From CAIXSC01 sp046349915 (GTDB lineage Bacteria > Planctomycetota > Planctomycetia > Pirellulales > Pirellulaceae), in NCBI GenBank assembly GCA_046349915.1, contig JAXMBL010000006.1:62001-126000 (forward strand): a stretch of DNA of 64,000 nucleotides. Reading direction: 5' to 3'. Position numbers and translations under genes: made by a program. Positions 25,226 to 33,525 of the stretch are shown one piece after another (positions within the stretch are counted from its first letter, which is position 1; the number at the start of each line of letters is the position of its first letter). The notes under the pieces were generated by a model. It was given only the letters and a program-made list of their open reading frames with translations, was not told where the DNA came from and searched no databases.

Positions 25226-26533
25226 ATGATCGCTACGCGGCTGGTTCTTGCTGCGCGCCTAAGCTTTGGCGCGCTCGTGTTGTCACTCGGTGCTCTGCGA
25301 ACTCTTGGGATGGCGGCGGAGAGTGGTCCTGTCGAGTTTCGACTGGACGACCGAGTCGTATTTCTGGGCGGCACGTTCATCGAGCGGTTGCAGGTCTACG
25401 GACACCTGGAGATGCGGCTCACCGCCGCACTTAACGATCGCAACGTCACCTTCCGCAATCTTGGTTGGAGCGGCGATACGGTTTGGGGCGAGGCGAGGGC
25501 CGTGTTCGGCACGCCCGCCGACGGCTTCAAGAGACTCGTCAAGGACACGCTTGATGCCAAGCCCACCCTGCTGCTGATTCAGTATGGTACGAATGAAGCC
25601 CAAGCCGGCTCGACGGGCATTCCCGAGTTCATTGCCCAGTACGGCCGATTGCTGGATGCTCTCGCCCCAGCCAAGGCTCGAGTCGCCTTGCTCTCGCCCG
25701 TTCGACGTGAACGAGTCTCCCCCAAGCTGCCCGACCCGGCGCCTTATAACTCGCAGTTGGACGACTATTGTCAAGCGATCGCCGAGCTGGCTCGGAGTCG
25801 CAGTGTCGCCTACGTAGACCTACGCGACCTGTTTGCGAATCCGCCGCAGCTGACTTCAGCCAAAGAGGCGACTCGGACCTTCCATTTCACTGACAACGGC
25901 CTGCATCCGAACGAGCCAGGATCACTGCTGGTCGCGGACCGAATCGCAGGCAAACTGGGGGTCTCCCCGGTACGTTGGACGATTGCAGTAAATGACAAAG
26001 GCGCTTCCGCTCCCGCGGGACTTAATGTCGAGTTGATCTCACGCGATTCGTCCTCCCTGAAGTTCAAGGCTACGGCCGCACATTTGCCGGCGCCGCCTGT
26101 CTATCGCAATCGCCAGCCCGGAGGCCAGGGGGCCGCCAGTCAGCCACCGACTTTGTTTCGCTTGCCCGACCTACTCGCCAGCCTGCGAGTGACCGACCTG
26201 GAGGCGGGCGACTACGACCTGTTCATTGACGGCAAGAAAGTAGCGACCGCGGAAGCGGCCAATTGGGCGACGGGAGTGGGATTTGAAATCGCCGAGGACA
26301 CGGAGCAGGCGGAGAAGCTCCGCCAAGCCATCTACGACAAGAACGTGTTGTATTTCCACCGTTATCGCCCGCAGAACGAGACCTACCTGTTCTTGTTCCG
26401 CAAGCACGAGCAAGGCAACAACGCGATCGAGATCCCTCAATTCGACCCGTTGATCGCCGCCAAGGAAGCCGAAATCGCCAAATTGCGAACGCCCGCGAGC
26501 CGTCAATTCGAACTCAAGAAGGCAGCGCGATAG
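25226..26533 (+). CDS. Exported SGNH/GDSL-type hydrolase
   Basis: 435 residues with a signal peptide over the first 30. The SGNH core lies at about residues 35-250: block I reads FLGGTFIER, the glycine block NLGWSGDT, block III IQYGTNEA with Asn, and block V DNGLHPNEPG with Asp/His. The usual GDS of block I is GGT here, so Thr would replace the Ser nucleophile. Related planctomycete proteins share the GxTF form, and hydrolysis may be lost. Residues 260-435 form a second domain with no recognised motif. Confidence 0.8.
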   Translation: MIATRLVLAARLSFGALVLSLGALRTLGMAAESGPVEFRLDDRVVFLGGTFIERLQVYGHLEMRLTAALNDRNVTFRNLGWSGDTVWGEARAVFGTPADGFKRLVKDTLDAKPTLLLIQYGTNEAQAGSTGIPEFIAQYGRLLDALAPAKARVALLSPVRRERVSPKLPDPAPYNSQLDDYCQAIAELARSRSVAYVDLRDLFANPPQLTSAKEATRTFHFTDNGLHPNEPGSLLVADRIAGKLGVSPVRWTIAVNDKGASAPAGLNVELISRDSSSLKFKATAAHLPAPPVYRNRQPGGQGAASQPPTLFRLPDLLASLRVTDLEAGDYDLFIDGKKVATAEAANWATGVGFEIAEDTEQAEKLRQAIYDKNVLYFHRYRPQNETYLFLFRKHEQGNNAIEIPQFDPLIAAKEAEIAKLRTPASRQFELKKAAR

Positions 26534-26539
26534 AGATTT

Positions 26540-26733
26540 GTAGGGTGCGTCAAGCCTCCGGCGCAGACGCACCTTCTCCACCGAGCGACTCCCCAGTTGC
26601 GCATAGCCCAGCACACGCGGAAGCGCCAGCGAAGGGGCCGCGGGCGCTCAACGATATGGTGCGTTTTCACCGGGCGGTGGGGACGGTTGCCGCTGGTGCA
26701 AAACACTTCGCCGCCCGGTTCGACGCACCCTAC
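26540..26733. repeat. Inverted-repeat pair GTAGGGTGCGTC flanking a convergent junction
   Basis: GTAGGGTGCGTC at 26540-26551 and its exact complement at 26722-26733. The left unit forms its own hairpin GGTGCGTC / GACGCACC (26544-26573). Each arm is in sense orientation to its gene: 6 nt after the SGNH stop codon, and overlapping the pepF stop, where the TAG inside GTAGGG is the stop codon. The segment between contains nothing else I recognise. Confidence 0.75.
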
Positions 26734-28529
26734 GATTTCAACAACGACGCCAATTCGTCGACTAACTGCGAGAAATGCGTGAGCGCGGTGTCGACCGGCA
26801 TCGGGCTCGCCATGTCCACCCCGGCATCCCTCAACAGGTCGAGTGGGAACTTGGAGCAACCCGACTTGAGGAACGTCAAATAGTCATTCAATTCCTTCAC
26901 TCCCCCCGTCAACACTCGTTGGCTTAACGCAATCGCCGCCGAGAGTCCCGTCGCGTACTTGTACACATAGAACGATCGATAGAAGTGCGGGATTCGCAAG
27001 CATTCCAGCGACAACTCGTTATCCAACGCAAAATCGGGACCGAAGTAACGCTCTAATAACCCGCGATAAACAGTCTTGAACGCCTGCACCGTCAATGGCT
27101 CGCCCGCTTCCACCATCGCATGCGTCGTTCGCTCGAATTCAGCAAACATCGTCTGTCGGAAAATAGTACCTCGGATGTCATCAATGGCTCGATTCAGCAA
27201 ATACGCTCGCTCGCGCGGGTCCGTAGTGCGAGTCAACAAATGGTGAGACAGCAACTGCTCATTAAACGTGCTCGCCACTTCCGCCACAAAAATCGCATAG
27301 CCGTAATACTGATAAGGTTGATTTTTCGCCGAGAAGTGCGAATGCATCGAGTGTCCCGCCTCGTGGGCCAGCGTAAACACGTCGTTGAACACTTCCGGTT
27401 TGAAGTTCATCAGGATGTACGGATCGCTATCGTACGTGCCGCTGCTGAACGCCCCGCTCTGCTTGCCTTGATTGGGATAGCGATCACACCAGCGGCCATG
27501 CAACCCCTTCGTCAGCACGTCGGTGTATTCCTTGCCGAGCGGCGCCAACGATTCGACTACCAGATCAGAAGCTTGCTTCCATGAATGCTTCTTCTCCAAG
27601 TCCGCGAGAATCGGCACATACGTGTCGTAATGATGAATCTCCTTGAGCTTCATCTTGCGACGACGCAACTCGAAGTACTTGTAGAGCGACGGCAAGTGCT
27701 TGTGCACCGACTCGATCAAATTGTCATACACCGCACGAGGCACATCGTCGGCGAATAGCGATGCATCCAGCGAACTTGTGAAGTTCCGCACCTTCGCATG
27801 ATAGACGTCCTTTTGGATGGAGCCATGCAACGTCGCGGCCAACGTGTTTTCGTGCGAAGCGAACTGTTCATAAAATTGATGAAACGCCGTCTTTCGCAAC
27901 ACTCGGCTGGGCGACACCAAAAACTGCGAGAACGTGGCGCTGCTCAGTTCGACTTGCTGCCCCTTTTCGTTCTTGATCGAGCCGAACTTCAGGTCGGCGT
28001 CCAACAATTGACGGAAAGTCTTGGAAGCGACCTGCGACATTTCGCCCTGCATCGCCAACAACCGCTCTTCCTTCTCGGACAGCGTGTAGGGCTTGTAGCG
28101 CAGGATGCGTTCGAGCACCAGCTTGTAGGGCTGTACCTCGGCGGAGGCGAGCAACTTCTTCATCTTGGCCGCCGGGATCGCCATGATCTCGGGCCGCATG
28201 TAGCTGGCCGCTTGGCCAGCGCGCGTCGAGAGATTCTGAAAGCGGCCGACCATCCGCTGCGATTCGCTGTTCGCTTGATCTTCCGACGACCGCAGAAACG
28301 CATAGGTTCCCAGTCGGTCGCAGGCACGGTCGAAGTCGAGATCAAACTGCAGAGCGGCTGCCAGCGTCTTCGCGTCTTCTCCTAATCGCCCCTTGAAGGT
28401 TTCAAACTGAGCGATCTTGCCGTCCAGCTCTTGAAATAACTTTTCCCATTCCTCCTGACTCACGAACAGGCTGGCGAGATCCCAGGTGTCGGCCGGTTTG
28501 ACTTGGCTGCGAGCAGGCAAACGTTTCAT
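26730..28529 (-). CDS. pepF: Oligoendopeptidase F (M3 family)
   Basis: 599 residues from the ATG at 28529, giving the family-typical LPARSQVKPADTWDLASLF opening; an ATG at 28589 would add 20 residues. It is a cytosolic zinc metallopeptidase cleaving short peptides. The zinc motif HEAGHSMHSHF is in the C-terminal half, with YVPILAD and the late FYVYKYATGLSAA block as in PepF. It begins shortly after fabH on the same strand. Its stop codon lies within an inverted-repeat arm. Confidence 0.92.
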   Translation of the reverse strand: MKRLPARSQVKPADTWDLASLFVSQEEWEKLFQELDGKIAQFETFKGRLGEDAKTLAAALQFDLDFDRACDRLGTYAFLRSSEDQANSESQRMVGRFQNLSTRAGQAASYMRPEIMAIPAAKMKKLLASAEVQPYKLVLERILRYKPYTLSEKEERLLAMQGEMSQVASKTFRQLLDADLKFGSIKNEKGQQVELSSATFSQFLVSPSRVLRKTAFHQFYEQFASHENTLAATLHGSIQKDVYHAKVRNFTSSLDASLFADDVPRAVYDNLIESVHKHLPSLYKYFELRRRKMKLKEIHHYDTYVPILADLEKKHSWKQASDLVVESLAPLGKEYTDVLTKGLHGRWCDRYPNQGKQSGAFSSGTYDSDPYILMNFKPEVFNDVFTLAHEAGHSMHSHFSAKNQPYQYYGYAIFVAEVASTFNEQLLSHHLLTRTTDPRERAYLLNRAIDDIRGTIFRQTMFAEFERTTHAMVEAGEPLTVQAFKTVYRGLLERYFGPDFALDNELSLECLRIPHFYRSFYVYKYATGLSAAIALSQRVLTGGVKELNDYLTFLKSGCSKFPLDLLRDAGVDMASPMPVDTALTHFSQLVDELASLLKS

Positions 28530-28599
28530 GTCAGTCTTTCCCAAGCTAGAAATCGTAGAGTTGGCGCGGTAGCGAGCCGGTTGACTCATGTGCGTCCAT

Positions 28600-29571
28600 T
28601 TACCAGCGGACGACGGCCGTCCCCCAGGTCAACCCAGCGCCAAATCCGCACAAGAGCACATGGTCGCCCGAGTGGATGCGTCCCTCGCGATAGACTTCGT
28701 CGAGCGCCAACGGAATGCTGGCCGCCGACGTGTTCCCCACTCGATCCACATTCACAACTCGTTGTTCTGGATTCAGCCCTAACGAATCAAAGGCGGCGTC
28801 GAGAATTCGACGATTCGCCTGATGCAGGACCGCGAAGGCGATATCGGTCGTCTCCAGTCGAGCGTGTCGCAAGACGTCGCGGATAGAGTCAGCGACGAGT
28901 CGCACGGCCCACTTGAATACCGGCTTGCCATCCATCACCAAGAACTGTCGACCCGCTTGCAACGACTCGGCGTCCAGCGGTTCCTTCGAGCCGCCGCCGG
29001 GAATGCACAAGAGATTGGCGCCCAGCCCATCCGCCCCCAACGTGTAGCTCAACAATCCCTGCTCGTCGCTTCCCGGTCCCAGAATCGCCGCCCCTGCTCC
29101 GTCGCCAAAGAGTGGATAAGTCCGTTTGTCGTTGGGATTGACCGTGCGAGACATTAAGTCGGCGCCAATCACTAAAGCGCGACGGCTGCTGCCAGTTTTT
29201 ACAAATTGAGCGGCCGTGACGAGCCCATAGATGAAGCCCGAGCAGGCAGCATTCAGATCCATGGCGGGCGCGGCGCATCCGAAGTGGCGCTGCACGACAC
29301 AGGCGGTCGAGGGGATCAATGTGTCGGGAGTCGCAGTCGTCACCACGATCAGATCGAGATCGCGCGGCGACACTTGCGCTCGTTCTAGCGCCTGTTCCGC
29401 CGCCTCGATCGCCAACTGACTGGTCCCGACCCCCGCCGCCGCATGTCGCCGCTCTTCGATCCCTGTTCGCTTCACGATCCAGTCGGGGTCGCAACCGAGC
29501 GTGGCGAGTTCCGCGTTGGTGACAATCCGCGGAGGCAAAGCAGTCCCGAGCGATAGGATTCGCACGCCCAT
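28600..29571 (-). CDS. fabH: 3-oxoacyl-ACP synthase III
   Basis: 323 residues from the ATG at 29571, the normal length for FabH. It condenses acetyl-CoA (or another primer) with malonyl-ACP to start fatty-acid synthesis. The triad is intact: Cys110 in NAACSGF, His250 in LHQANRRI and Asn280 in VGNTSAAS. The opening ILSLGTALPPRIVTN is typical. No plsX, fabD or acpP neighbours it, unlike the common fab cluster. Confidence 0.93.
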   Translation of the reverse strand: MGVRILSLGTALPPRIVTNAELATLGCDPDWIVKRTGIEERRHAAAGVGTSQLAIEAAEQALERAQVSPRDLDLIVVTTATPDTLIPSTACVVQRHFGCAAPAMDLNAACSGFIYGLVTAAQFVKTGSSRRALVIGADLMSRTVNPNDKRTYPLFGDGAGAAILGPGSDEQGLLSYTLGADGLGANLLCIPGGGSKEPLDAESLQAGRQFLVMDGKPVFKWAVRLVADSIRDVLRHARLETTDIAFAVLHQANRRILDAAFDSLGLNPEQRVVNVDRVGNTSAASIPLALDEVYREGRIHSGDHVLLCGFGAGLTWGTAVVRW

Positions 29572-29716
29572 GAGAGTGTGCATGCGTCCGCAAGTCGCCA
29601 GACTATCGCTGATTTCTGTCGCATTGGCCGAAGTTGCCATACCGAGATTCCACCCGATTTTCATGCCGTCGCAGGCGCGCGGGCTTCCGCCAAGCCGCGC
29701 GCCCGATCCAAGCAAC

Positions 29717-30838
29717 TTAGCGAGGTTCTGGGGGAATGTCGATCCACGTACGCTGTTCATGCGACGCCAAGCACGCATCGGCAATCGTCTGAGCTCGCAG
29801 ACCATCGTAAAAACTGGGGACCGCATCCCGCCCTTCGACGATGGCCGACACGAATTCCCACATCAAGTCGTACCGGAAAACGGTCGCCGGTTCGCCTTGG
29901 CTCGGATCGCGCGGGCTATCGACGGGCTTCAGGAAGTCGGGGGGAACATCGACCGGCGCCAGATCGACGCCGGTCTTGCCGAGCATGATCTGGTTGGGCA
30001 TGTGAAGTCGGTAGACGGCTGTCCCCTCCGAGCCGTTGATTTCAGCCCACTCGTGCCCGAAGCCTTTGAATCCGTAGCCTTTGGCGAGCGTGGTGCCTTC
30101 CCATACGCCCGTCGCTCCCGACTCGAATTCACCAATCAAGCACGACCAGTCGTCCACCTCGGAAGGAGGACAAGATTGACCATCGCGAGTCCGATCGCGG
30201 GGGGCGAAGCGAGCCACGGCGCCACAGATCTTGCCCACGGGCCCCAGGAGATCGACCGCGAAATCGATCCGATGGATCGTCATGTCGAACAAGTCCCCTG
30301 CTCCGGCTTGCGCCTTATATTGCCGCCACCCCCAACTGGTCTCGGGCCAATCCAAGAACCGCTGGCTGCGGAAGTGCCGCGGCTGGCCGATCGCGCCAGA
30401 GTGGACCAAATGCCGCAGGTATCGCATCGACGGCGCGAAGCGATAGGTGAACGCCGTCATATGGACCACACGGTTATCCCGAGCCGCGTGGTACATCGAG
30501 CGAACTTCGCCGGCGTTCAAGCCCAGCGGCTTCTCGCACATGATGTGCTTACCCGCTCGAGCTGCCGCGACAGCGATCGGGTGATGGGTAAAGTTGGGAG
30601 TCGCAATGACCACCGCGTCCACCTCTGGACTGTTGCAAACCTCTTCGTAATTGGTAGTTACGAAATCGATCCCCCAATCCGACCGACGCTGATTCAGCAG
30701 CGATTCGGAGGCATCGCAGGCAGCCACCAGCCGAGCACGCTTGTCGAGCCGGATGGCGGGGACGTGGTGGTAATCGCTGACTGCGCCCGCGCCGATAATG
30801 GCGACGCGGACCGGCGTGGAGCTGCTCGTGGGACTCAT
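29717..30838 (-). CDS. Gfo/Idh/MocA-family oxidoreductase
   Basis: 373 residues from the ATG at 30838. The Rossmann motif VAIIGAGAVSDYHH is at residues 12-25, and CEKPLGLN near 105 is the family's Lys-Pro signature. DLFDMTIHRIDFAVDLLG near 195-215 carries the catalytic Asp/His type motif. These enzymes use NAD(P) to oxidise or reduce sugars and related polyols. The substrate is not evident and no sugar operon surrounds it. Confidence 0.9.
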   Translation of the reverse strand: MSPTSSSTPVRVAIIGAGAVSDYHHVPAIRLDKRARLVAACDASESLLNQRRSDWGIDFVTTNYEEVCNSPEVDAVVIATPNFTHHPIAVAAARAGKHIMCEKPLGLNAGEVRSMYHAARDNRVVHMTAFTYRFAPSMRYLRHLVHSGAIGQPRHFRSQRFLDWPETSWGWRQYKAQAGAGDLFDMTIHRIDFAVDLLGPVGKICGAVARFAPRDRTRDGQSCPPSEVDDWSCLIGEFESGATGVWEGTTLAKGYGFKGFGHEWAEINGSEGTAVYRLHMPNQIMLGKTGVDLAPVDVPPDFLKPVDSPRDPSQGEPATVFRYDLMWEFVSAIVEGRDAVPSFYDGLRAQTIADACLASHEQRTWIDIPPEPR

Positions 30839-31204
30839 CGAGATCGTTCTTCCTTCGCAATTTTTCAGAAACCAAGAAGGGCTAACCGCGCGGCTCCGCG
30901 ACGTCCAATTTTCCGCGTCTTTGCCACCAAAGAACTCTCGGCGACTCACACGAAACACAAGGCCACTTCGCCACTTACATCAGAATCAGCACAATACGGC
31001 CCACCTCAGCGCCGCTCAAGTGCCCGACTTGTTTTTTTCGCTTACATGGATTCAAGCAATGTCCCCCGCCTACCCCGTCCAAGGGGTGTCCCGCGCTGGC
31101 AGCAAAGAATACATTGTCTGAACTTGGTTACTGTGCTAATGGGCCGGCCGGGTGTTAGCCGTCCGGTAACCGGGCACCTTCCACTCGTTGAGAAACTTCA
31201 ATCA
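30839..31204. other. 366-bp divergent gap without a gene
   Basis: No convincing gene, hairpin repeat or RNA is seen. A small perfect palindrome CCGGT-A-ACCGG at 31163-31173 could be an operator for the NRDE gene 32 nt downstream, or chance. Confidence 0.5.
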
Positions 31205-31978
31205 ATGTGCATCCTTGCCATTCAATATCGGTTGGTCCCCGAGGCCCCGATTCTTGTGGCCATGAACCGCGACGAGCGGTACGACCGCGCAAGTTCCGTA
31301 CCCGCGATCCAGTCGGGCAAGCCTCGCGTTTTGTGCGGGATTGACCAGGAAGCGGGCGGTACCTGGCTCGGAGTGAACCAACATGGCCTGCTGGTCGCCG
31401 CCTGCAATCGGCCCAAGTCGCTCGGCCCGCTGACGCCCCGCTCTCGCGGAGTGCTGTGCCGTGAACTGCTGCGAGCCGGTTCGGCTCGCGAAGCGGTCAA
31501 CAAAGCGATGGACGAGCTGTCCACGGGACTTTACGACGGGGCGAACTTTGTCTGTGCTGACGCCGAAAGCGGTTGGGTGATCCAAGCCGGTAACGACTTG
31601 GAGGCTACCGAACTGGAAGACGGCCTCAGCATCGTGGGAAATGGCGATGTGAATGATCATCGCGACGAGCGTGGCAAGCTTGCCCGCCGCCTCCTAACCC
31701 TCCAGACGCTCGATTCGCCGGTCAAGTTCCTGGCGGTCGCCAGCAAAGTCTTTGCTCGGCCAGCCGCTCTGCCCGATCGGCCGACGATGGTCATGCGAGG
31801 ATCAGAAAAGGGCACCGTCAGCTCGACGCTGATCGCTCTCGGCAAAAAGCCTCGCGACGCCATCTTCCAACACGCCTCCGACGCTCCCGACCGAGCTCGC
31901 TACGAGGATTACTCGCCGCTGCTGCGAGACATCCTGAGTCGCGGACTGCGCGAGTCGCGGACGAAGGCCAAAGCGTAG
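31205..31978 (+). CDS. NRDE/TANGO2-family protein
   Basis: 257 residues from the ATG at 31205. The frame is open much further upstream, but that part lies antisense to the Gfo/Idh and fabH genes. It starts MCILA, giving Cys2 as in the family, and has VAMNRDERYDR near residue 18-28, the namesake Asn-Arg-Asp-Glu. GTWLGVNQHGLLVAACNR and the late GTVSSTLIAL are also family blocks. The fold resembles Ntn hydrolases. Bacterial function is unknown; a human relative, TANGO2, is linked to lipid and haem handling. Confidence 0.88.
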   Translation: MCILAIQYRLVPEAPILVAMNRDERYDRASSVPAIQSGKPRVLCGIDQEAGGTWLGVNQHGLLVAACNRPKSLGPLTPRSRGVLCRELLRAGSAREAVNKAMDELSTGLYDGANFVCADAESGWVIQAGNDLEATELEDGLSIVGNGDVNDHRDERGKLARRLLTLQTLDSPVKFLAVASKVFARPAALPDRPTMVMRGSEKGTVSSTLIALGKKPRDAIFQHASDAPDRARYEDYSPLLRDILSRGLRESRTKAKA

Positions 31979-32003
31979 AGATCTGTGACAGCAAGAATCG
32001 GGG

Positions 32004-32098
32004 TACGACGGACTTCAAGTCCGTCGGCATCCTCACTGTACGACGGACTTCTAGTCCGTCGATTTTCTCACTGTACGACGGACTTCTAGTCCGTCGAT
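32004..32098 (+). repeat. Cluster of three family-1 hairpin repeats
   Basis: Copies at 32004-32027 (loop TCA), 32039-32063 (TCT) and 32074-32098 (TCT), all with perfect stems. The first starts exactly 25 nt after the NRDE gene stop codon in sense orientation. Confidence 0.9.
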
Positions 32099-32195
32099 GA
32101 AGGCGACAAAGAACAGCCTTGGCGAAACGTCACAAACAACGACAAGCATCGCCCATAGCTCGAACGGGAAGATCATCTCGTCCTGCAAGACAGGG

Positions 32196-32254
32196 ATCGA
32201 CGGACTAGAAGTCCGTCGTACGGCAGGACGCGACGGACTGGAAGTCCGTCGTAC
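32196..32254 (-). repeat. Two inverted family-1 hairpin repeats
   Basis: Copies at 32196-32221 and 32231-32254 on the minus strand. The latter begins 5 nt after the stop codon of the minus-strand gene that ends at 32260, again in sense orientation. Together with the three plus-strand copies they fill the convergent gap 31979-32259. Confidence 0.9.
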
Positions 32255-32259
32255 CTTGA

Positions 32260-32928
32260 TTAGGCGGCGCGGACTGAATACCGCCGCGTGTTGCCAACCT
32301 TTCCCACCTCTTCGGCTACGCCCATCTGGCGCAAGCAGTAGGCGATTCGCTGGGCGACCCAACGAGGCACGGATGCGATCGCCGCTAGCTGTTCCGTATC
32401 GAACGGGCTGGGTAGTTCCGCGGGGAGCAAATCGAGCAGGTCGCGGCCCTGAGCTAATCTCAACGTCTTTTCGACGCCAAGTAATCGCTGGTCCTCGACT
32501 TGATGATCCGTTCCCCGTCGCCGACGGCGGCGACCATGACCGGGATATCGCCACTCTTCAATGGCGACAAACGGGATTTCGAGCACGAGCCTCGGGTGAG
32601 GAAATACTCGCGTGAAATAGACCAGTTCGTGAAATAGGTCGAGCGGCTGTGCTTCCAGCGGACTCTTGCGCCGACTCACCACTCGACCACCCTCGCGAGC
32701 CAGCTTGACCAAGGTCTTGTGGGCGATGAGTGGTTTCACGACCAGTACGTCGTGGTGGTCGAGCAGTCGTCGAATTTTGTCGCGGATGGCGGCGAGCGCT
32801 CCATGCTGGATCTCGATCAAGCGCCCGTCGACCACAACGTCGATCCGATATTGGTCGAGCACGACTTCTTGGCGAGCATCGCCAGCGGCATAGAGTTGTT
32901 TCAACTGCCGGTGGAGCGATGTTTCCAT
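32260..32928 (-). CDS. Conserved protein of unknown function with nuclease-like and winged-helix-like parts
   Basis: 222 residues. The N-terminus has METSLHRQLKQLYA, then RIDVVVDGRLIEIQHG with a D-x(n)-E-x-Q pattern that resembles, but does not prove, a PD-(D/E)XK nuclease core. YFTRVFPHPRLVLEI and YPGHGRRRRRRGTDHQVEDQRLL follow. The last 60 residues (LPSPFDTEQLAAIASVPRWVAQRIAYCLRQMGV) look like a helix-turn-helix or winged helix. I have the impression it is conserved in Pirellulales. Function unassigned. Confidence 0.7.
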   Translation of the reverse strand: METSLHRQLKQLYAAGDARQEVVLDQYRIDVVVDGRLIEIQHGALAAIRDKIRRLLDHHDVLVVKPLIAHKTLVKLAREGGRVVSRRKSPLEAQPLDLFHELVYFTRVFPHPRLVLEIPFVAIEEWRYPGHGRRRRRRGTDHQVEDQRLLGVEKTLRLAQGRDLLDLLPAELPSPFDTEQLAAIASVPRWVAQRIAYCLRQMGVAEEVGKVGNTRRYSVRAA

Positions 32929-32951
32929 GGATGCAAATTACACAGATGCGA

Positions 32952-33503
32952 TTACGAGGGCGGCTGAATGCCCAAGTCGCGGATCGTCAGCAAGGTCTGC
33001 AGCCGATAGCCTCGTTCGGCGAACGCGGCCGCGCCGCCTTCGAGACGATCAATAATCGCGATGACGCCCATCACCTGGATGCCCGCAGCCTCGACTTTTT
33101 CGATCGCCAGCAACGAACTGCCGCCGGTGGTGACCACATCTTCGACAATCACAACTCGATCGCCCGCCTTCACGGGCCCTTCGACGTCGCGTCCCTTGCC
33201 GTGAGCCTTGGCTTCTTTACGGACGATGAAACCCCGCAGCGGTCGCGGACCTTGTCCAGCTAGAGTAATGACGGCGCCCGTAATGGGATCGGCTCCCACG
33301 GCCATTCCGCCTACCGCGTCTGGCCAGTCGGCGTCGATCAATTCGAGAATCCCCGCCGCGATGAGGTTGGCCCCCTTCGAGTCGAGCGTCACTCGTCGGC
33401 AATCCAGGTAGAAGCTCGCCTTCTTGCCCGAGGCGAGCGTAAAGTCACCAAACTCGAGGGCTTTTTCCTTAACGAGGGCAATCAGGGCCTGGCGGTCGTA
33501 CAC
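32952..33503 (-). CDS. pyrE: Orotate phosphoribosyltransferase
   Basis: 183 residues. It makes OMP from orotate and PRPP in pyrimidine synthesis. The PRPP-binding motif VVIVEDVVTTGGS is at 117-129; FTLASGKKASFYLDCR near 21-36 and the RKEAKAHG loop near 95-102 are PyrE features. It lies between the unknown-function gene (23 bp) and the L,D-transpeptidase gene, all on the minus strand. Confidence 0.95.
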   Translation of the reverse strand: MYDRQALIALVKEKALEFGDFTLASGKKASFYLDCRRVTLDSKGANLIAAGILELIDADWPDAVGGMAVGADPITGAVITLAGQGPRPLRGFIVRKEAKAHGKGRDVEGPVKAGDRVVIVEDVVTTGGSSLLAIEKVEAAGIQVMGVIAIIDRLEGGAAAFAERGYRLQTLLTIRDLGIQPPS

Positions 33504-33525
33504 GTGGTCACTCTCCTGCGGAACT

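Noticed and set aside
26540..26733. MITE with 12-bp terminal inverted repeats
   Set aside because: No target-site duplication is visible and each arm behaves as a separate 3'-end element next to its own gene.
29501..31204. N-terminal extension of the NRDE frame to over 800 residues
   Set aside because: The extension is antisense to fabH and the Gfo/Idh gene. The true NRDE start, MCILA, is at 31205 and gives the normal family length.
31979..32259. CRISPR-like array
   Set aside because: Five palindromic repeats, but spacing is irregular, orientation flips and no cas gene is in the window.
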